64,000 nt of DNA from Cristatella mucedo. Taxonomy: Eukaryota > Bryozoa > Phylactolaemata > Cristatellidae. The notes beneath the pieces are model-generated. The model had not been told where the DNA came from. It did no database searches and saw only the letters and a program-made list of their open reading frames with translations. Made by a program: the position numbers and the translations under genes. Location of the stretch: the NCBI GenBank assembly GCA_009760855.2, contig WPIO01000064.1:60001-124000 (forward strand). Direction: 5' to 3'. Shown here in pieces: positions 33,283-46,110 of the stretch; positions within the stretch are counted from its first letter, which is position 1; the number at the start of each line of letters is the position of its first letter.

Positions 33283-33447
33283 ATGCTTCCCACTTTGTCT
33301 TTGTTGCGTGAGACGAAGTCTGTTGGCTACCGAATGCGTACCGAAAGCCGCTTAGGCAGTGAGTGCGCTATACAAAACTCTCCTGCGTAACACCCACATG
33401 GTCTTTATAACTTTGTGGAGTTACAGACGGAGATACATTACATTACA
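33283..33447 (+). mobile_element. LINE-B tail
   Basis: From the Leu-rich C-terminus through CTTTGTGGAGTTACAGACGG to TACATTACATTACATC. Confidence 0.82.
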
Positions 33448-34735
33448 TCAGGTTTGTAACCGGGTTCCAGGGGTCAAAGGCTAATTCCCGCCAAACCCCG
33501 CCATACTCCGGCCACGCTGCCGCTCGCCATGCCGCCGAGCTAGGGTAAGACGAGAGGCCGTCAGGTTAAACATCTTTAGAACGCATGCGCCAACAACAAC
33601 AGAGCAACTAAACAAGTCTACAGGGAGGGTCCTATACACAGTACACTACGGGGGTGCAAGACGACGCAGCAAGCGCGAACAAGCGTGTTAGTTGGGGTCA
33701 GTCGGCTTCTGCAGTCCTGTCGCTGTACCGACTCCGAATCCAAAAGTACGAGCGTACGCCGTCCAAAACCCGGCTGGCTGAGTAACTGCTGGCTAGTCCG
33801 AGTCGACAACTACCACAGTCGTAAGCTTCCACCGAAAGACGCCAACACACGGGGGGGGGGGGTCACGAACACACTACACGGGGGAACGCGGTATAAACAA
33901 GCCAACAACGAGCGAGCTATCCAGCTCCGCTCGGGCCTTGGGTACTAGTTCCCTTGCGTGCGTGGCAGCATCGCCGGAGCACGCCTGCACGAATCCAGGT
34001 GCATAACTCGGCGAGACCGGGAGCCTCCAACACCACGACTTACTTGGCCAACTTCTCGTACCCAAGAGCCCCGGCGACTTCACATCACCGCATACATCCG
34101 GCCGTGCCGTAGGTCCGACCCCGGCCTAGCCGGTGACCCTAACCCTCACTATAGCCGTCCGGTTCCAGCCAACCGAACCCAGCCTGGGTACAGGTTTACG
34201 GTTCTTAGGCGAGTGTGGAGTGGGTCGAATGAGACTGTCGGCTGCAAAACGGCCATCGCCTTCGGCCGTTCCTGCCGATCTTTTAGAGCATCGTTAGTTC
34301 GCTTACTCCCCCCTCCACACACGCATGAGCGAACACAGACATACACAGGCACTCGGAGCAAGCGCTGAGCGAAAACGTGAGTGTTGCACCGGAAAGAAGC
34401 ATCTTCGGGGAGTACGCATGCTCGGTCCACCCGATCTGAGCCCCGCCCCTCCGACTGGGAATCGTCCAGACGATCCGGTGTGATTAATAGCTGCCGTATC
34501 ATAGAATAAAAGCATCTGGCAAACTGTTTAGTGTTTCTCAGTTTTCAGGCTTTTGCTACCTCACTCCTCACTGTCTTTACCTACGGGCAATGTTGTTAAC
34601 AAGATGTTGTATGACAGTGTCTCCGGCGGCGGCTGTTCTAGTGGAGTCTCACGGAGACACGAGCAGGCGAACTTGTGCGGTAAACGAGACTCAATCTTTA
34701 TTCCCTCAGGGTGGACATATACGAGTGGGCTGACT
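33448..34735. other. GC-rich unique stretch
   Basis: Distinctly higher in C and G than its surroundings, with G10-12 at about 33850 and AATAAA at 34505. Several frames are open on both strands, as expected of GC-rich DNA. Possibly a CpG-rich promoter or an LTR; no terminal repeat was found. Confidence 0.35.
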
Positions 34736-34765
34736 CACCACAGACAGGGGAGTCTGTCTGTGGTG
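34736..34765. repeat. Perfect 12-bp inverted repeat
   Basis: CACCACAGACAG, six-base loop, CTGTCTGTGGTG. Would form a stable hairpin in DNA or RNA. Confidence 0.85.
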
Positions 34766-34806
34766 GGCCACATGCTTACATCAAAGGCTGCAGACGCTGC
34801 ACCGAA

Positions 34807-35199
34807 TCAATTGCCCAATCGCCTGTTGCAGATGGGGCATACATCAGCGGCCGATGCTGCTGCACTTGTTACAATAGCAGAAGTAGCAGGCTCACAAAAA
34901 AGATCATTCGCTTGTCTGCTCTCATAACCTAGAGTAGCCAGAATTTTGGCATGGAGGCGGCTAATTCTCGACCGCGAGACAGCGTGACAAAAAGTCAAGG
35001 CTCTTGTCTAAAAATTCTCCCGGAAAAGTTCTTCTGTACCCCTTATAAATCGCTTCCCTATTTTTGGAAAGCCTGAGCCTCCACGCTCAAGGCAAGATGC
35101 CTCATTCGATGCAATCGTCTGAAAAAATGTGCACAGGCCGTGGAGATTCTTAATTAACGGGCCGAATTCTGTAGATATATCTAAAACGAGTTTACTCAT
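34807..35199 (-). pseudogene. Unidentified broken coding sequence
   Basis: Two minus frames (35199-35008, then 34998-34807) follow each other with one stop between them. They show E-F-G-P-L-I-K-N-L-H-G and a C-P-I-C-N-R-R-L motif that could bind zinc. Probably a decayed gene, perhaps from a transposon; family not recognised. Confidence 0.3.
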
Positions 35200-35379
35200 T
35201 GGGAAACTCTAAGGATAAAATCACCCCTTTACACAAGACTATTGCCAATTTGGAAAGTAATACTAAAAATATACCCCAAAATTTCACAGCTCTAGTTGTT
35301 TTTTGTCCAATCTAAAGAAACATGAACTACTCCTTATCTGGTGAACCGTTGTGCAAATAAGATTACGTTATACATATTT

Positions 35380-35846
35380 CAGATATACTACCCCATCAGG
35401 CAAAGCATCGTACCACTCGCTTTTCGGAATCCAACAGTCTAGAAATACCTCGTACAAACCTTAAATCCTTTGGAGACCGTGCATTTAGCTCGTATGCTCC
35501 CACAGCCTGGAACTCCCTCCCGACCTGCATCAGAACATCCCCTGACCTGACCACATTTAAAAGAAACTTAAAAACATACCTATTTAGGACAGCATTTAGT
35601 GGGTCCTTGTGATTCGTCCTCGATGTGCTTATGCGTGCTGACACTGTTCATGCTGCCACTAACCACATTTGCATGCTGAACCAGTGCATGTAACCCCTAA
35701 CCATGTTATTCATTTTGTTTGTTTTTCAAGCATGATTTTACTTACTATTCTATTGCGTATCACTTTGCAGCAAATGTAAAGCACCTAGAAAGAGATTAAG
35801 TTCTCTGAGGGCGCTTTATCAAGTGCAATATTATATATTATTATAC
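35380..35846 (+). mobile_element. LINE-A 3' end, well preserved
   Basis: C-terminal coding to the 3' UTR, hairpin GAGATTAAGTTCTCTGAGGG and a (TAT)n-like end near 35835. Confidence 0.87.
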
Positions 35847-36373
35847 TAGTAGCAGTATTTGGGCAACCAAAGCTTGCCACTCGATGTGCCTGTCCAGGTT
35901 GATCTCTACAAACTCCTTGCAGACCGCTTGGAATCTTGGCAGCCTCGTGGGAAGGAGCCACTGAGCTTTCGAGCGGAGGTGGGGTAATGTGTGAAAAGAT
36001 GCGGCTTATTCAGTAATTCCCAAATATGCCTGCCAGCAAGAGTAACTAGAAACGACTTGGCTAACTGGTAATATCATTCGGCGATTTTCCAGAGGTAGTA
36101 CCGGTCGGTCCTTGCGATTTATCAGCATGCAGAGCAAGTTTTAAAAGGCAGTTTTCTATACTTCTTTAGCTGAAGGGTTATAGAAGCCCTTAGCTCCAAC
36201 ATTAGCGACACCTAATGGGAGCTAGAGTGCCGAAGGAGCCCTCACGACTGATAGAGACTTACTTGGATCCACGATATCCCCTGCCATCAAATGAGATCCA
36301 CGCCGATCCACTGCAAATCGGCTTGCAATTTCGAAATTAAGTTGCGCAAAAAAGCTGCGGTTTCGGTTTCGTA
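35847..36373. other. Unique intergenic DNA
   Basis: I see nothing convincing in it. Confidence 0.35.
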
Positions 36374-37209
36374 CAACAGTGGTACCTCGGCTTGCAAGTT
36401 TAATCGTTCCGCCCTGAGCTCTTTACTCGAAATTATTCGCATGTCAAATCAATTTTCTATATTGAAATGAATTGAAATGCCATTAATCTGTTCCGGATCC
36501 CCCAAAACACTGATTTTTGTCAACATACTTATAAGTAAAAGAATGTACTTATGAAAATTAAATAATATTTTGAAAACAATAAAATAGAATATCTTGCAAT
36601 AAACGAGTCTTATTAATCTTAATGTGCAGGAGTAACTTGGAGATCAGACGGCTTGAAGATGCTCACAGAGTTAGAGGGAAAAGACCGAAATAAATATCTG
36701 AATCTTATTCGCCGATATTTGTTTGCCCTTTTCGCATAAGGTTTTCTCGATTTCAGTTTATTGGCTTGGCCTTTATGCGGACGCGACGATTGTTATCAGT
36801 TATCTTAAAAAGTCTTACACGATGATATTGCCTAAATAGATTACCGTACATACTTAGCTGTTCCTGCCTTGGTCGGATTTAACACCAGCATCTGGCGATC
36901 TCATGAGTCCAAGCACCACGATCGCTCGCTCGAGTCTGTGTGGGAGTGTACCAACAGGCCTGCGCTTGGCGTCACACCCGGGTTGTAGGGAAGCGTCTTG
37001 CAGCGGAACACGTTCGCTGCCCTGCCGTTTTTGGCCTGATTAACTGCACTCAGTGTGATGTTTGCTGCGGCAACTAGCGGCGGAGCATCTGAAGTTGGCT
37101 CGTAACACGAATTTTAGCTCGAAACTCAAAGCAAAAAATCTGCCGAGAGACAGCTCGTATCTCGAAACACTCGTATGTTGAGACACTCGTAAGTCGAGGT
37201 ACCACCGCA
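36374..37209. mobile_element. Nonautonomous mariner/Tc1-type DNA transposon (MITE)
   Basis: Terminal inverted repeats: left GTGGTACCTCGGCTTGCAAG, right (reverse complement) GTGGTACCTCGACTTACGAG, with a TA on each side (36372-36373 and 37210-37211). The sub-terminal repeats of CGAAACTC/CTCGTAT type are usual in this group. About 836 bp with no open frame for a transposase. Confidence 0.78.
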
Positions 37210-37339
37210 TAGGCAAAAGTTAAGCCCACAGTTGCAGGTCAGCTGGCGTGCTACAGATAGCTTCGAAAGGTCTCTGGCTCACTCAAGGACCCGCCCATTT
37301 CATCAATGACCATCCCCTTCACACAGACGGAACCAATGC

Positions 37340-38430
37340 TTCAATAAATGGGTAGTTTTTAGCTGCTTTATAAATTTCGTCAAGTTAAGGGTTGTAGCGA
37401 TCTCAGTCGGGGTGAGTTCCAGGCTTTAGAAGCATACTAACTAAAGGCTTGAACTCTAAAGGATTTGAGCTCGAGGAGCAGTTAATTGACTTGCGTCATA
37501 AGAATGTTCAATGACTGGCCTGTGGGGAAGTAGATCACAAAGGTAGACGAGAAAGAGAATGAAGGGACCTAAAAATAAATGACTGCACCTTACACTTGAT
37601 ACGCTGCCTGGTTTGGAGCCACTGCAGGTCAGTGAGAGGTAATGTAATGTAGAAACTCAGCGACGCTAACGACAGACAAGCATGGCTGCATAGCTTTACA
37701 CCAACTACAAGCGCCCGATTACATAAGCCGATAGACCTGCAAGCAAGGAGTTACAGAAGTCGAGACTGCATGTCACAAATGCACGAACCAACTTTGATGT
37801 GATATCAATGTCTAAGCAAGCCCGAATCTATTTTTGCATGAATTTTAGTTGAAAGTAGGGAAACTTGAATGGGAAGCAACGGCTGCCGTCTAGTGATAGG
37901 TAACTTTGGAGCAGGACAGCAATGTTTAGTGCGACTGCTACTGGAAATATGCTGGCAGAGCCAATTTTGAGTATTAAACTTTCCAATTATTCAGTGAAAT
38001 TTGATTTGTCCATAGATGTTTTTTGATTTGTATCTTAATTTGGTCTGTGAAAGTTTGTGTTTATTACGGAGTGCATGTCAATGATACATAGAAAAATAAA
38101 GAGAGAAGGTTAGCAGAGTTTGGCTTGCTGGTAAGCTTGGATAAAGAAAAGCATATATACAACTGTGTGTGTGCTATCGCATAGTAGAGAAAGTCTAGAT
38201 TGTGCTCGACGATTGAATCGGCAAGAGGGAGAGTTAAAATAGGAAAAAATCGCACTATACACATTGCCCTCGGGTACCCAGAGCTTTTAATTGTTCCTCA
38301 GATGATTGTTGCCTGTTGACATCAATGCTCTGGAGTCTCCGACTTTGATCGGACTTAAGCCGTTGCAGTGCAGTGCAAATTATGCCCGGGCGAGATAAAA
38401 AGCGTTCGATGGACTTAGTGATCAATAGTA
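37340..38430 (-). mobile_element. Very old LINE-A copy
   Basis: The order of LINE-A landmarks is kept (tail side at 37340, C-terminal part, RT near 38170), with D-T-Q-L-Y replaced by H-T-Q-L-Y and many indels. Confidence 0.65.
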
Positions 38431-38451
38431 CACCACATGCTAATTAGAGAT

Positions 38452-39497
38452 AACGATATTATTAATAACAATGCACTTGATAAAGCGCCCCCAGAGAACT
38501 CAATCTATTTCTAGGCGCTTAACATTTGCTGCAAAGGAAAACGCGATTGAATGGTGAGAGTAATATCATGCTTGATAAACAACATGAATAACATGGTTAG
38601 GGGTGACATGAACAGGGTCAGCAAGCAAGTGTGGTTAGTGGTAGCATGCACAGTGTCAGCAAGGATAAGCACATAAAGGACGAATCACAGGGACCCACTT
38701 AATGCTGTCCTAAATAGGTGTGTTTTTAGGTTCCCTTTAAATGCGGTCATGTCAGGGCATGTTCTGACGCAGGTCGGGAGGGAGTTCCAGGCTTTGGGAG
38801 CATATGAACTAAATGCACGGTCTCCAAAGGATTTAAGGTTTGTGCGAGGTATTTGTAGACTGTTGGATTCCGAAAAGCTTGTATTACGATGCTTGGCCTG
38901 GTGGGTTAGTAGATCTAGAGATGGGCTGTAGCCAAAGAGTGAATTGACCTAAAAGTGAGCGACAAAACCTTGAAGGTGATCCGTTTCTTGACTAATAGCC
39001 CGTGCAGGTCGGCGAGAAGTAGTGTGATGTGGCAACTGCGTCGCTCACGAAAAACAAGCCTAGCTATAGTGTTTTGCACCAGCTGTGAGCGCCTGATTGC
39101 ACATGCCGGTAGACCAGCAAGCAGTGAGTTACAGAAGTCAAGACGGGATGTCACGAATGCATGAACCAACTTAGATGTGGTATCACTGTCTAAACAAGCC
39201 CGAATTTTAGCAATTTTATGTAGCTGAAAGTAGGCAGACTTGATTGTGGAGCTGATGTGGTAGTCCAATGAAAGCTCACTTTGGAACATGTGATCCAGCG
39301 AAGCAAGCAGACAGACTCTACCTAAGGTCTGCACTCGCGAGAAGTTGGTCATACATTCGAAGCAAAGCTGCCTCTGTGGAGTAACACACTCTAAGCCAGA
39401 TTGAAACTCTCATGCTACGCTTACAGTTTCAATATAAGAGTTCAGCTTGTCTGCCACTACTCTTTCCAGTGTCTTCGATAAGAGCGGAAGTAGTACG
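38452..39497 (-). mobile_element. LINE-A copy with an internal deletion
   Basis: 3' tail at 38452-38540, C-terminal region to about 39295, then a jump at about 39297 to an RT piece (39300-39497). About 600 bp that hold the YADD region are missing. At 39498 the sequence changes to plus-sense LINE-B. Confidence 0.82.
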
Positions 39498-40475
39498 CCG
39501 ATATTCGATGCTGGATGTCGGAAAACTTCCTGAAATTAAATGACGATAAAACCGAACTGCTGCTCATGGGACACCCTAAGCGTGTAGCTGGATTAAAAGG
39601 CTTTGCTGTTCTAATAGGTGATGCTATTGTGCGACCTTCACCACGTGCTCGTATTCTAGGTGTCGTGTTCGACAGCTGCCTCAATTTCAAAAGCTTCATT
39701 CAGAAGACTGCCTCTACAGCTAGCCATCACATCCGATCCCTATCCAAGATTAGAAGCTGTCTCCCACAGTGGCTTGTAAAAAATTTAACTAGCTCTTTAG
39801 TTCTGTCTCGGCTTGATTATTGTAATTCCCTTTTGGCTGGGCTGCCAAAGAAAGCTATTATGCCACTACTGCTGACTATGAATATGGCAGCAAGGCTGGT
39901 CTTCAAGTCCCAGCGGTTTGAGCACGTGTCACCTCTGCTGAAAGAGCTAGGATGGTTGCCGGTTGAGCAAGAATACAGAGCAAAGTTCTTACGCTGACCC
40001 ACAAGGTCCGCCACGGCTTAGCTCCTTCGTACCTAGCTGAACTGCTGCACCAGTTTCAGCCTGTTCGCGCCCTCAGGTACTGTGGGGACGATAAATTAGC
40101 TGTCCCATTCCTCCGCTTAAAGACAGTTGGCGACAGAAGCTTTAGCTCTGCAGGTCCTAGACTGTGGAACTCGCTTCCACGATTCTTACGCAACGACAAC
40201 TACTCTCCAACTACCGACTATGGCACATCTTTTTCAGTGGTTCTGAACTGCTACTTCTATGATACTCACTACCTCAACTGCTCTCCTGACTCTGCTATGC
40301 TTCCCACTTTCTCTTTGTTGCGTGAGACGAAGTTTGTTGGCTACCGAATGTGTACCGAAAGCCGCTTAGGCTGTAAGTGCGCTGTACAAAACTCTCCTGC
40401 GTAACACCCACATGGTCTTTATGACTTTGTGGAGTTACTGACGGACGGAGATACATTACATTACATTACATTTGC
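39498..40475 (+). mobile_element. LINE-B copy, best preserved
   Basis: A 160-codon frame (39515-39997): S-E-N-F-L-K-L-N-D-D-K-T-E-L-L, S-R-L-D-Y-C-N-S-L-L-A-G-L-P, A-A-R-L-V. One frameshift later: L-A-P-S-Y-L-A-E-L-L-H. The 3' UTR follows, then (ACATT)n. 5'-truncated, with no YADD. Related to LINE-A but clearly a separate family. Confidence 0.85.
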
Positions 40476-40640
40476 TACAATTCGTGCCAAACACTGCAGC
40501 TAAGCTCGTCTGCAGCGAACCTACCAGTTTCTGGCAATACATAGCTCCTCACCAACCTACACTGGCTCTCCACCACGTTGCCTAGTGACTTCAAGGTTTT
40601 TTCGCTCACTCACTTTTAGGTCTCTTGATTCTCCATTCCC
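40476..40640 (+). mobile_element. LINE-A-like scrap
   Basis: Plus-sense C-terminal fragment (CTCACTCACTTTTAGGTC). Confidence 0.45.
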
Positions 40641-41019
40641 ATATTGAAAAGCCGCCTGCGGACCGACGACACGACTTTGTTTGCAGCAATGTTACATTCT
40701 GAACATTGCCGAATCCCCTACCGAGGTCTCTTCCGATTGGTCAAGTCGTTTTGGCTCCGCCCAGATAGCTCAGCTATCACACCTTTCCTTCTAATAGGAA
40801 TAGTTTCGTTTTTTAAGATCTGGCCTCCGGACCGGCTTTACCGCATTGCCATTCTTTGTTATCACGAGGTCTTGAGAGGTGTGTGTCTCATCCGAAATAC
40901 TTCTATACTGATCTTGCACAGCCGTTTTAGGATCGGTAGATGGTAGATCTGTAGCACCAGGAGGTTCTTTGTTATTGATCTGGAGATCCGTGTCAATCGA
41001 TTGAAGATGCGTCTGCTAC

Positions 41020-42135
41020 GTCAAAGTGTGCTGCAATTGTATGAAACCTCTGGATAAAGTGAGCCAGGCCCATGGAATAGGCTATAGCTTTCATGCTGAC
41101 GATACGCAGCTGTACTTGTCTTTTGAACATTCGGAATCTGCAGCAACTGATAAACTGAATGCTTATCTTTCTAACATTCGATCATGGTTTTCGGAAGATT
41201 TATTGCAAATGAAAGATGATAAAACTGAACTGCGGCTCATAGGACACCCTAAGCCTATTGCTAAACTAGAAGGCTTCGGACTTCAAATAGATGATGCTGT
41301 TGTGCGACGATTAAGATGTGCTCGGAATTAAGTGTCGTCTTTGGCATCTGGCTAAATTTTGAAAGCTTAGTTGGGAAGACTACTTCCGCAGCTAGCAATC
41401 ATGCTCAAACCACATCAAAGATTAAAAACTTTCTTCCACGGTGGCATGCAAAAATTTAACTAGCTCCTTAGTTCTGTCTCGGCTAGATCATTAAAGCTCA
41501 CGTTTGGCTGAGCTTCCGAAAAAAGTCACAGAACCACAGCTGCTGGCTTTGAATATGGCTGCAAGGCTAATTTGAAAATCCCAGAGGTTTGAACACGCGT
41601 CTCCTTAGCCGAAAGAGCATGCATGGCTGCTGGTTGACCAACGGATGCAGAGCAAAGTTCTTCCACTGACATACAAGGCCCACCACAGCTTGGCTCCTCC
41701 CTGCCTAGCTGAACTTCTGCACTAGTTTCAGCTTCCTCGTGCCCCCAGATCCTGTCTGGACAATAACATAACTGTTTCGTTCCTCCCCTTAAAGACCGTT
41801 GGGGACAGAAACCTTTTCTCTACACGTCCTAGGCTGAGGAACTCGATTCCACGATTCTTACGCAACGACAACTACTCTCCTGCTGCCGACTATGACCAAT
41901 CCTTACCAGCCAACCTAAACTGCTACTTCCATGCTACTCACTACCCCAACTGCTATCCTGACTCTGCTATGCTTCCCACTTTCTATTTATTGCGTGAAAT
42001 AAAGTGTCCTGGCTACTAAACACATAACGAAAGTGTTTAAGCTGTGAGTGCACTATACAAAACTTTCCTGCGTAACAGCAACATGGTCTTTGCGGCTTTG
42101 ATGAATTACACACAGAGATACATTATATTACATTC
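41020..42135 (+). mobile_element. LINE-B copy, longer and older
   Basis: Begins just before the RT box F-H-A-D-D-T-Q-L-Y-L-S-F (Y to H), continues through D-D-K-T-E-L, the C-terminal part and the 3' UTR to a degenerate (ACATT)n at 42118-42133. Confidence 0.8.
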
Positions 42136-42299
42136 TCAGTCTGCACGACAAACGATCGAGGTGTACCCGCTAGAGATATCACCGTTGCACTCTTGCTCCA
42201 GCTGTTTTCGCCATGAGGCCACACTAATACCTGTTGGCCGGGTTAGTTGGGTTGGACAGGTGGAAGTTGGCGAGCAGAATAATGGCGATAGTGGTAGTG

Positions 42300-45065
42300 C
42301 TAATATAGCTCTTTCGCACTGTCTTCGTTGAGTTGAACCGTCTCCTTAGCTGGCAATTGCTGTTCGACGTGTCGAGAGATCACGGGCAACGTCGTTCTAG
42401 TCTGTTGTCCAAAAATCAGTTGTGCTGGGCTGAAGCCTGTACAGGTGCAAGGCGTTGACCTCTGAATCGTTTGAGCGAGGCGTAGATCAGGCTGCCTCAC
42501 AGTAGATTTGAATGTTTGCATAGCTCTTTTCACTTCTCCGTTCGCTTGTGGAAATTGTGGGCTTGTCGCAACGTGCTTGGACCCGTATCGTATCGCAAAA
42601 TAACCAAATTTGTGAGATGAGAATTGTGGACCATTGTCAGACGGCAATGATTTAGGTATGCCCCAGCAAGAAAATATAGCCTGCAGTTCGGCCACCACTT
42701 CTTTGGTCGCTGATCTTGATAAATGGAGCGATTTCCACATATTACGAGTAAAAGTCGATTACAATTAGGTGCAGTCGTCCCTCGTGTTCGAAGAGATTGG
42801 CAGCGCCGTTTTGCCAAGGAACATGGGCAACGGTGCCGGGATGAGTGGCTCATGCACATATCTCCTCTGGTTATTTTGACAGAAGCTGCCAGAATCGAAA
42901 AATGTCTTACAGTCTTCGCTAATGCTTAGCCGTATACACGCGATTTTGCTCGGTCCCTAGATTTGGTCACCTCCTGGTAGCCGTCGCGGACTCTCCAAGA
43001 GAAAGCCTACAGGCTGTGAAGGATACATGTGCTATAGTCGTACAGCAGTAAACCAGTCGAAACAGAAAGAAGGCAACTTATGGCGAAGTACTTCCGAAAG
43101 GCTTCTGGTAGGCCCTTGCTTGATTTAGGCCACCCTGACAGCGTATACTCAATGACAGCTTGTAGCTCGCTCTCTTTAGCGGTAGCCTGATTTACTTCGC
43201 TCAAACGAGCTCCCGCAAGCGATTTAGCAACGATGATGTCTGCGTAGAGCTGAACGGCTTCGGCATTATCATGTTCCACGCTCCTATACCATGGCGATCT
43301 TGACGGCGTATCGGCAACCACCAGGGTCTTCCCAGGTGCTTACACGGTGCGAGGGTTAAGCAGATCATTCGCATCAGTAGGCGTTAGCATCTAACCGGGA
43401 CCTGGTCAAGGTCCATAGTCATCAGTAATGGAATAAGCGGTTTGTGGTCACTGCGAAGCTCGAGCGAAGGCAAGCCAAAAAGTAAATAACTAAACTTCTC
43501 GTATGCCCACACCTCGGTAAGGCACTTTCTGTGATCTGAGCGTATCTCGTTTCGGTGCCTGACAACGGGCGGGATTCAAGTGCGACAGATCGCACAAATT
43601 GTTCTCCCAATTCACGGCACTGCAGAAAAGCGGTGCCTAGACCAAAGCTTCTGGCGTCGGTACTTGAGTGGGTCGAAATACGTCACCACCAGTGTCTTAG
43701 TTAAAAAGCAGCTTGATAGAATGCTTTCTTCTCGTTAGGCCCGCAGTACCACACTGAGTCGGACGAGAAGAGGTCGTTTAGCGGTTTTAAGACAGTGGCC
43801 AGATTTGTCACGAATCAGCCAAGATAGTTCACCATACCTAGGCATCGCTTTAGCTCGTCTATGTTGGTCGAACCAGGGAGGTTAATGATGGCTTCTATTT
43901 TTTCATGTGATAGTCGGACGCCGCTGGCATCAATAAAATGCCCTAAGAACGTCAAAGTGGGCTGGAGGAAAATGCACTTGTCTCTATCTGCCATCAACTT
44001 TAGGCCCGATTTAAAATGGGGGGAGTGAGGCTACGCAATATATCACCAGGCCCAGCCGCCGTGAATCCACACACCAAAACATCGTCCGAATTAACGGCTA
44101 CACCTTCGATCTCACCCAAAAGGTCGCGCATCAGCCGTCGAAAGGTCTCCGGCGGCGTGCGGGTAGCGTGCCAAAAGGGAGCCGCGAATGCACATACAGG
44201 TCCAAACGGTGCTATACACTTCAGTAAGTGAGCGCTCTCTTGAGATAACGGAATAGCCTAAAAAGCCGCTGGATGGATTCAAATTAGAGAACAGCTTAGC
44301 ACCAAAAAGCATAGTTACAATCTCAAAAAGTATGCAAAAGTATCTTTCGCGTAACATTGCTTGATTTAAGCGCTCCAAGTCGACACAAGGCTCAGTTTGC
44401 CATTGGGCTTCAGGACCGTTACGATTGGAGAGCCCCACTTGGCCGGCTCCGATATACGTTCTACAATGCTGTCCTGCTCCATTCGAAGGAGTTCGTCCTT
44501 TAGCAAAGGAAGCAGAGGTCTGGGTATGTTGCGAGCTGCATGTACGAAGTATGGTTCTGCATCTGGTTTGAAACGAATTTTAGTGGCCGGAATTGCATTA
44601 AATCGATCTCTCCAAGCACCGGATCTCTAAGAATAGTCTAATCTAAGCTGAGTTTGATCAGTTCCATGCATAGAGGAGCTTGTCGGCTGAGGAGATTATT
44701 TCTTGTGCCAGCGACTACGTAGAATGGCAGCCGATAAATTATGTCTTTCCGCTTTAACCTCACTTTAAAGGTGCCTTTACATGCCTGGTGGTTTCCGACA
44801 CTATAGTTTTGCTGCATTAGGATCGAGACGAGGTGGTTGCACTATAAGTGCCTTTCGTAAAGATAGTTACATCAGCGTCACTACCTATTTTAATCAGAGT
44901 GGCTGTTCCGTACGGGAAAAACGTAGTCGACTTCGTTGTTAAAAGTGTCGAATACCGCTTTGGCCTGTGCTCCAATGGCACACACAAGTGTACTTATCTG
45001 CACACCCATTGTCGGAAGCAGCTTGGGATCCCAATATGTGTTTCAAGCCAGGCAAAACGCACGTA
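42300..45065 (-). mobile_element. Ty3/Gypsy LTR retrotransposon, decayed pol
   Basis: Minus-strand order, from high to low coordinates. Possible protease/RT linker (44990-44640). RT: C-V-D-L-E-R-L-N-Q at about 44375, L-N-P-S-S-G-F at 44275, S-D-D-V-L-V at 44080. RT end and RNase H start: F-L-G-H, C-L-G-M-V-N-Y-L-G at 43990-43815. A-D-T-P-S-R at 43310, then the RNase H-integrase linker. Integrase core at 42740-42330 with the P-S-D-N-G-P-Q-F block. Several stops and shifts. No LTR pair was found. Confidence 0.85.
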
Positions 45066-45071
45066 GAGTGC

Positions 45072-45073
<2 letters not shown>

Positions 45074-45160
<87 letters not shown>
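45074..45160. repeat. (GA)n microsatellite
   Basis: About 87 bp at the 5' side of the Gypsy remnant. Confidence 0.97.
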
Positions 45161-45164
<4 letters not shown>

Positions 45165-45900
45165 CTTCTTGTAGGAGCTATAGAATTTTTTTTATTCTTA
45201 TTATTAAGTTGATTTTTGTACAGACTTGGGTCGTCGCCACTTGTGCCCGAATCAGTCCCACCTAGATACGGCGCCGAGAGTTACGAGATCCACCCATCGC
45301 GATGTAAAAGTGGATAGTTACGGCATGAGTGCACCCATTATCGGTCAACAGCTAGCGAATCTATCGCTACGATGGTCCGTGATACATGGTTCAGGCGTCG
45401 CCACTATATTTCCCGCTTGGGCCGAGATTAGCACCCTGATGAGGGCTATGCTTTCGCCTGTGGCCTTTTCTGTCCGGACGTTCTGGCCACACACGAATTT
45501 GTAGCAGCACTTACCTTGCGCTAGATTAATCAGGGAGACTCAGGATTACGTGTCGCTTTGAGGGTACACAAACTGCACACCTAGTTGCAGTATGCGTCCC
45601 TTGCAGTACTACAAGTCCTTTCGCTTTAACTTGTGTGCCTTTGGAGTCACCAGCGGCGAAATCGGAGATTCTTCCAGCAAGGAGGACCATCGCACGAGAC
45701 ATTTGAACGCTTACGAATACCCAGCTGCTCCTCGTAGCATTTGCTCCGTCTGTCCGACCTTCCATCGACTGCTTATGTAGGCTGATATTGTGCATGGTAA
45801 ATGCTCTAGTCAACTGATACCTCTTACGGCGCTTTACAAATATGTAATTCGATCAAGTCGATAGAAATTACCCACGTCGTCTCTCTTAATAGTTTTATAG
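45161..45900. other. Unassigned stretch next to the Gypsy remnant
   Basis: Could be a decayed gag on the minus strand, but no CCHC knuckle or capsid motif is visible. Confidence 0.3.
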
Positions 45901-46028
45901 TAAATATACAATATATAACGTAATATTTAAATAAATAAATATCCATGTACTATGTATGCAGTATATGTACATATACAGTATATAGATATACATGTGATAT
46001 ATATATATACATATATTACATGTATATC

Positions 46029-46042
46029 TGGTTGATCGTCGA

Positions 46043-46110
<68 letters not shown>

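Noticed and set aside
45526-45813. Gypsy gag protein
   Set aside because: No zinc knuckle or capsid motif is visible on the minus strand; left as unassigned.
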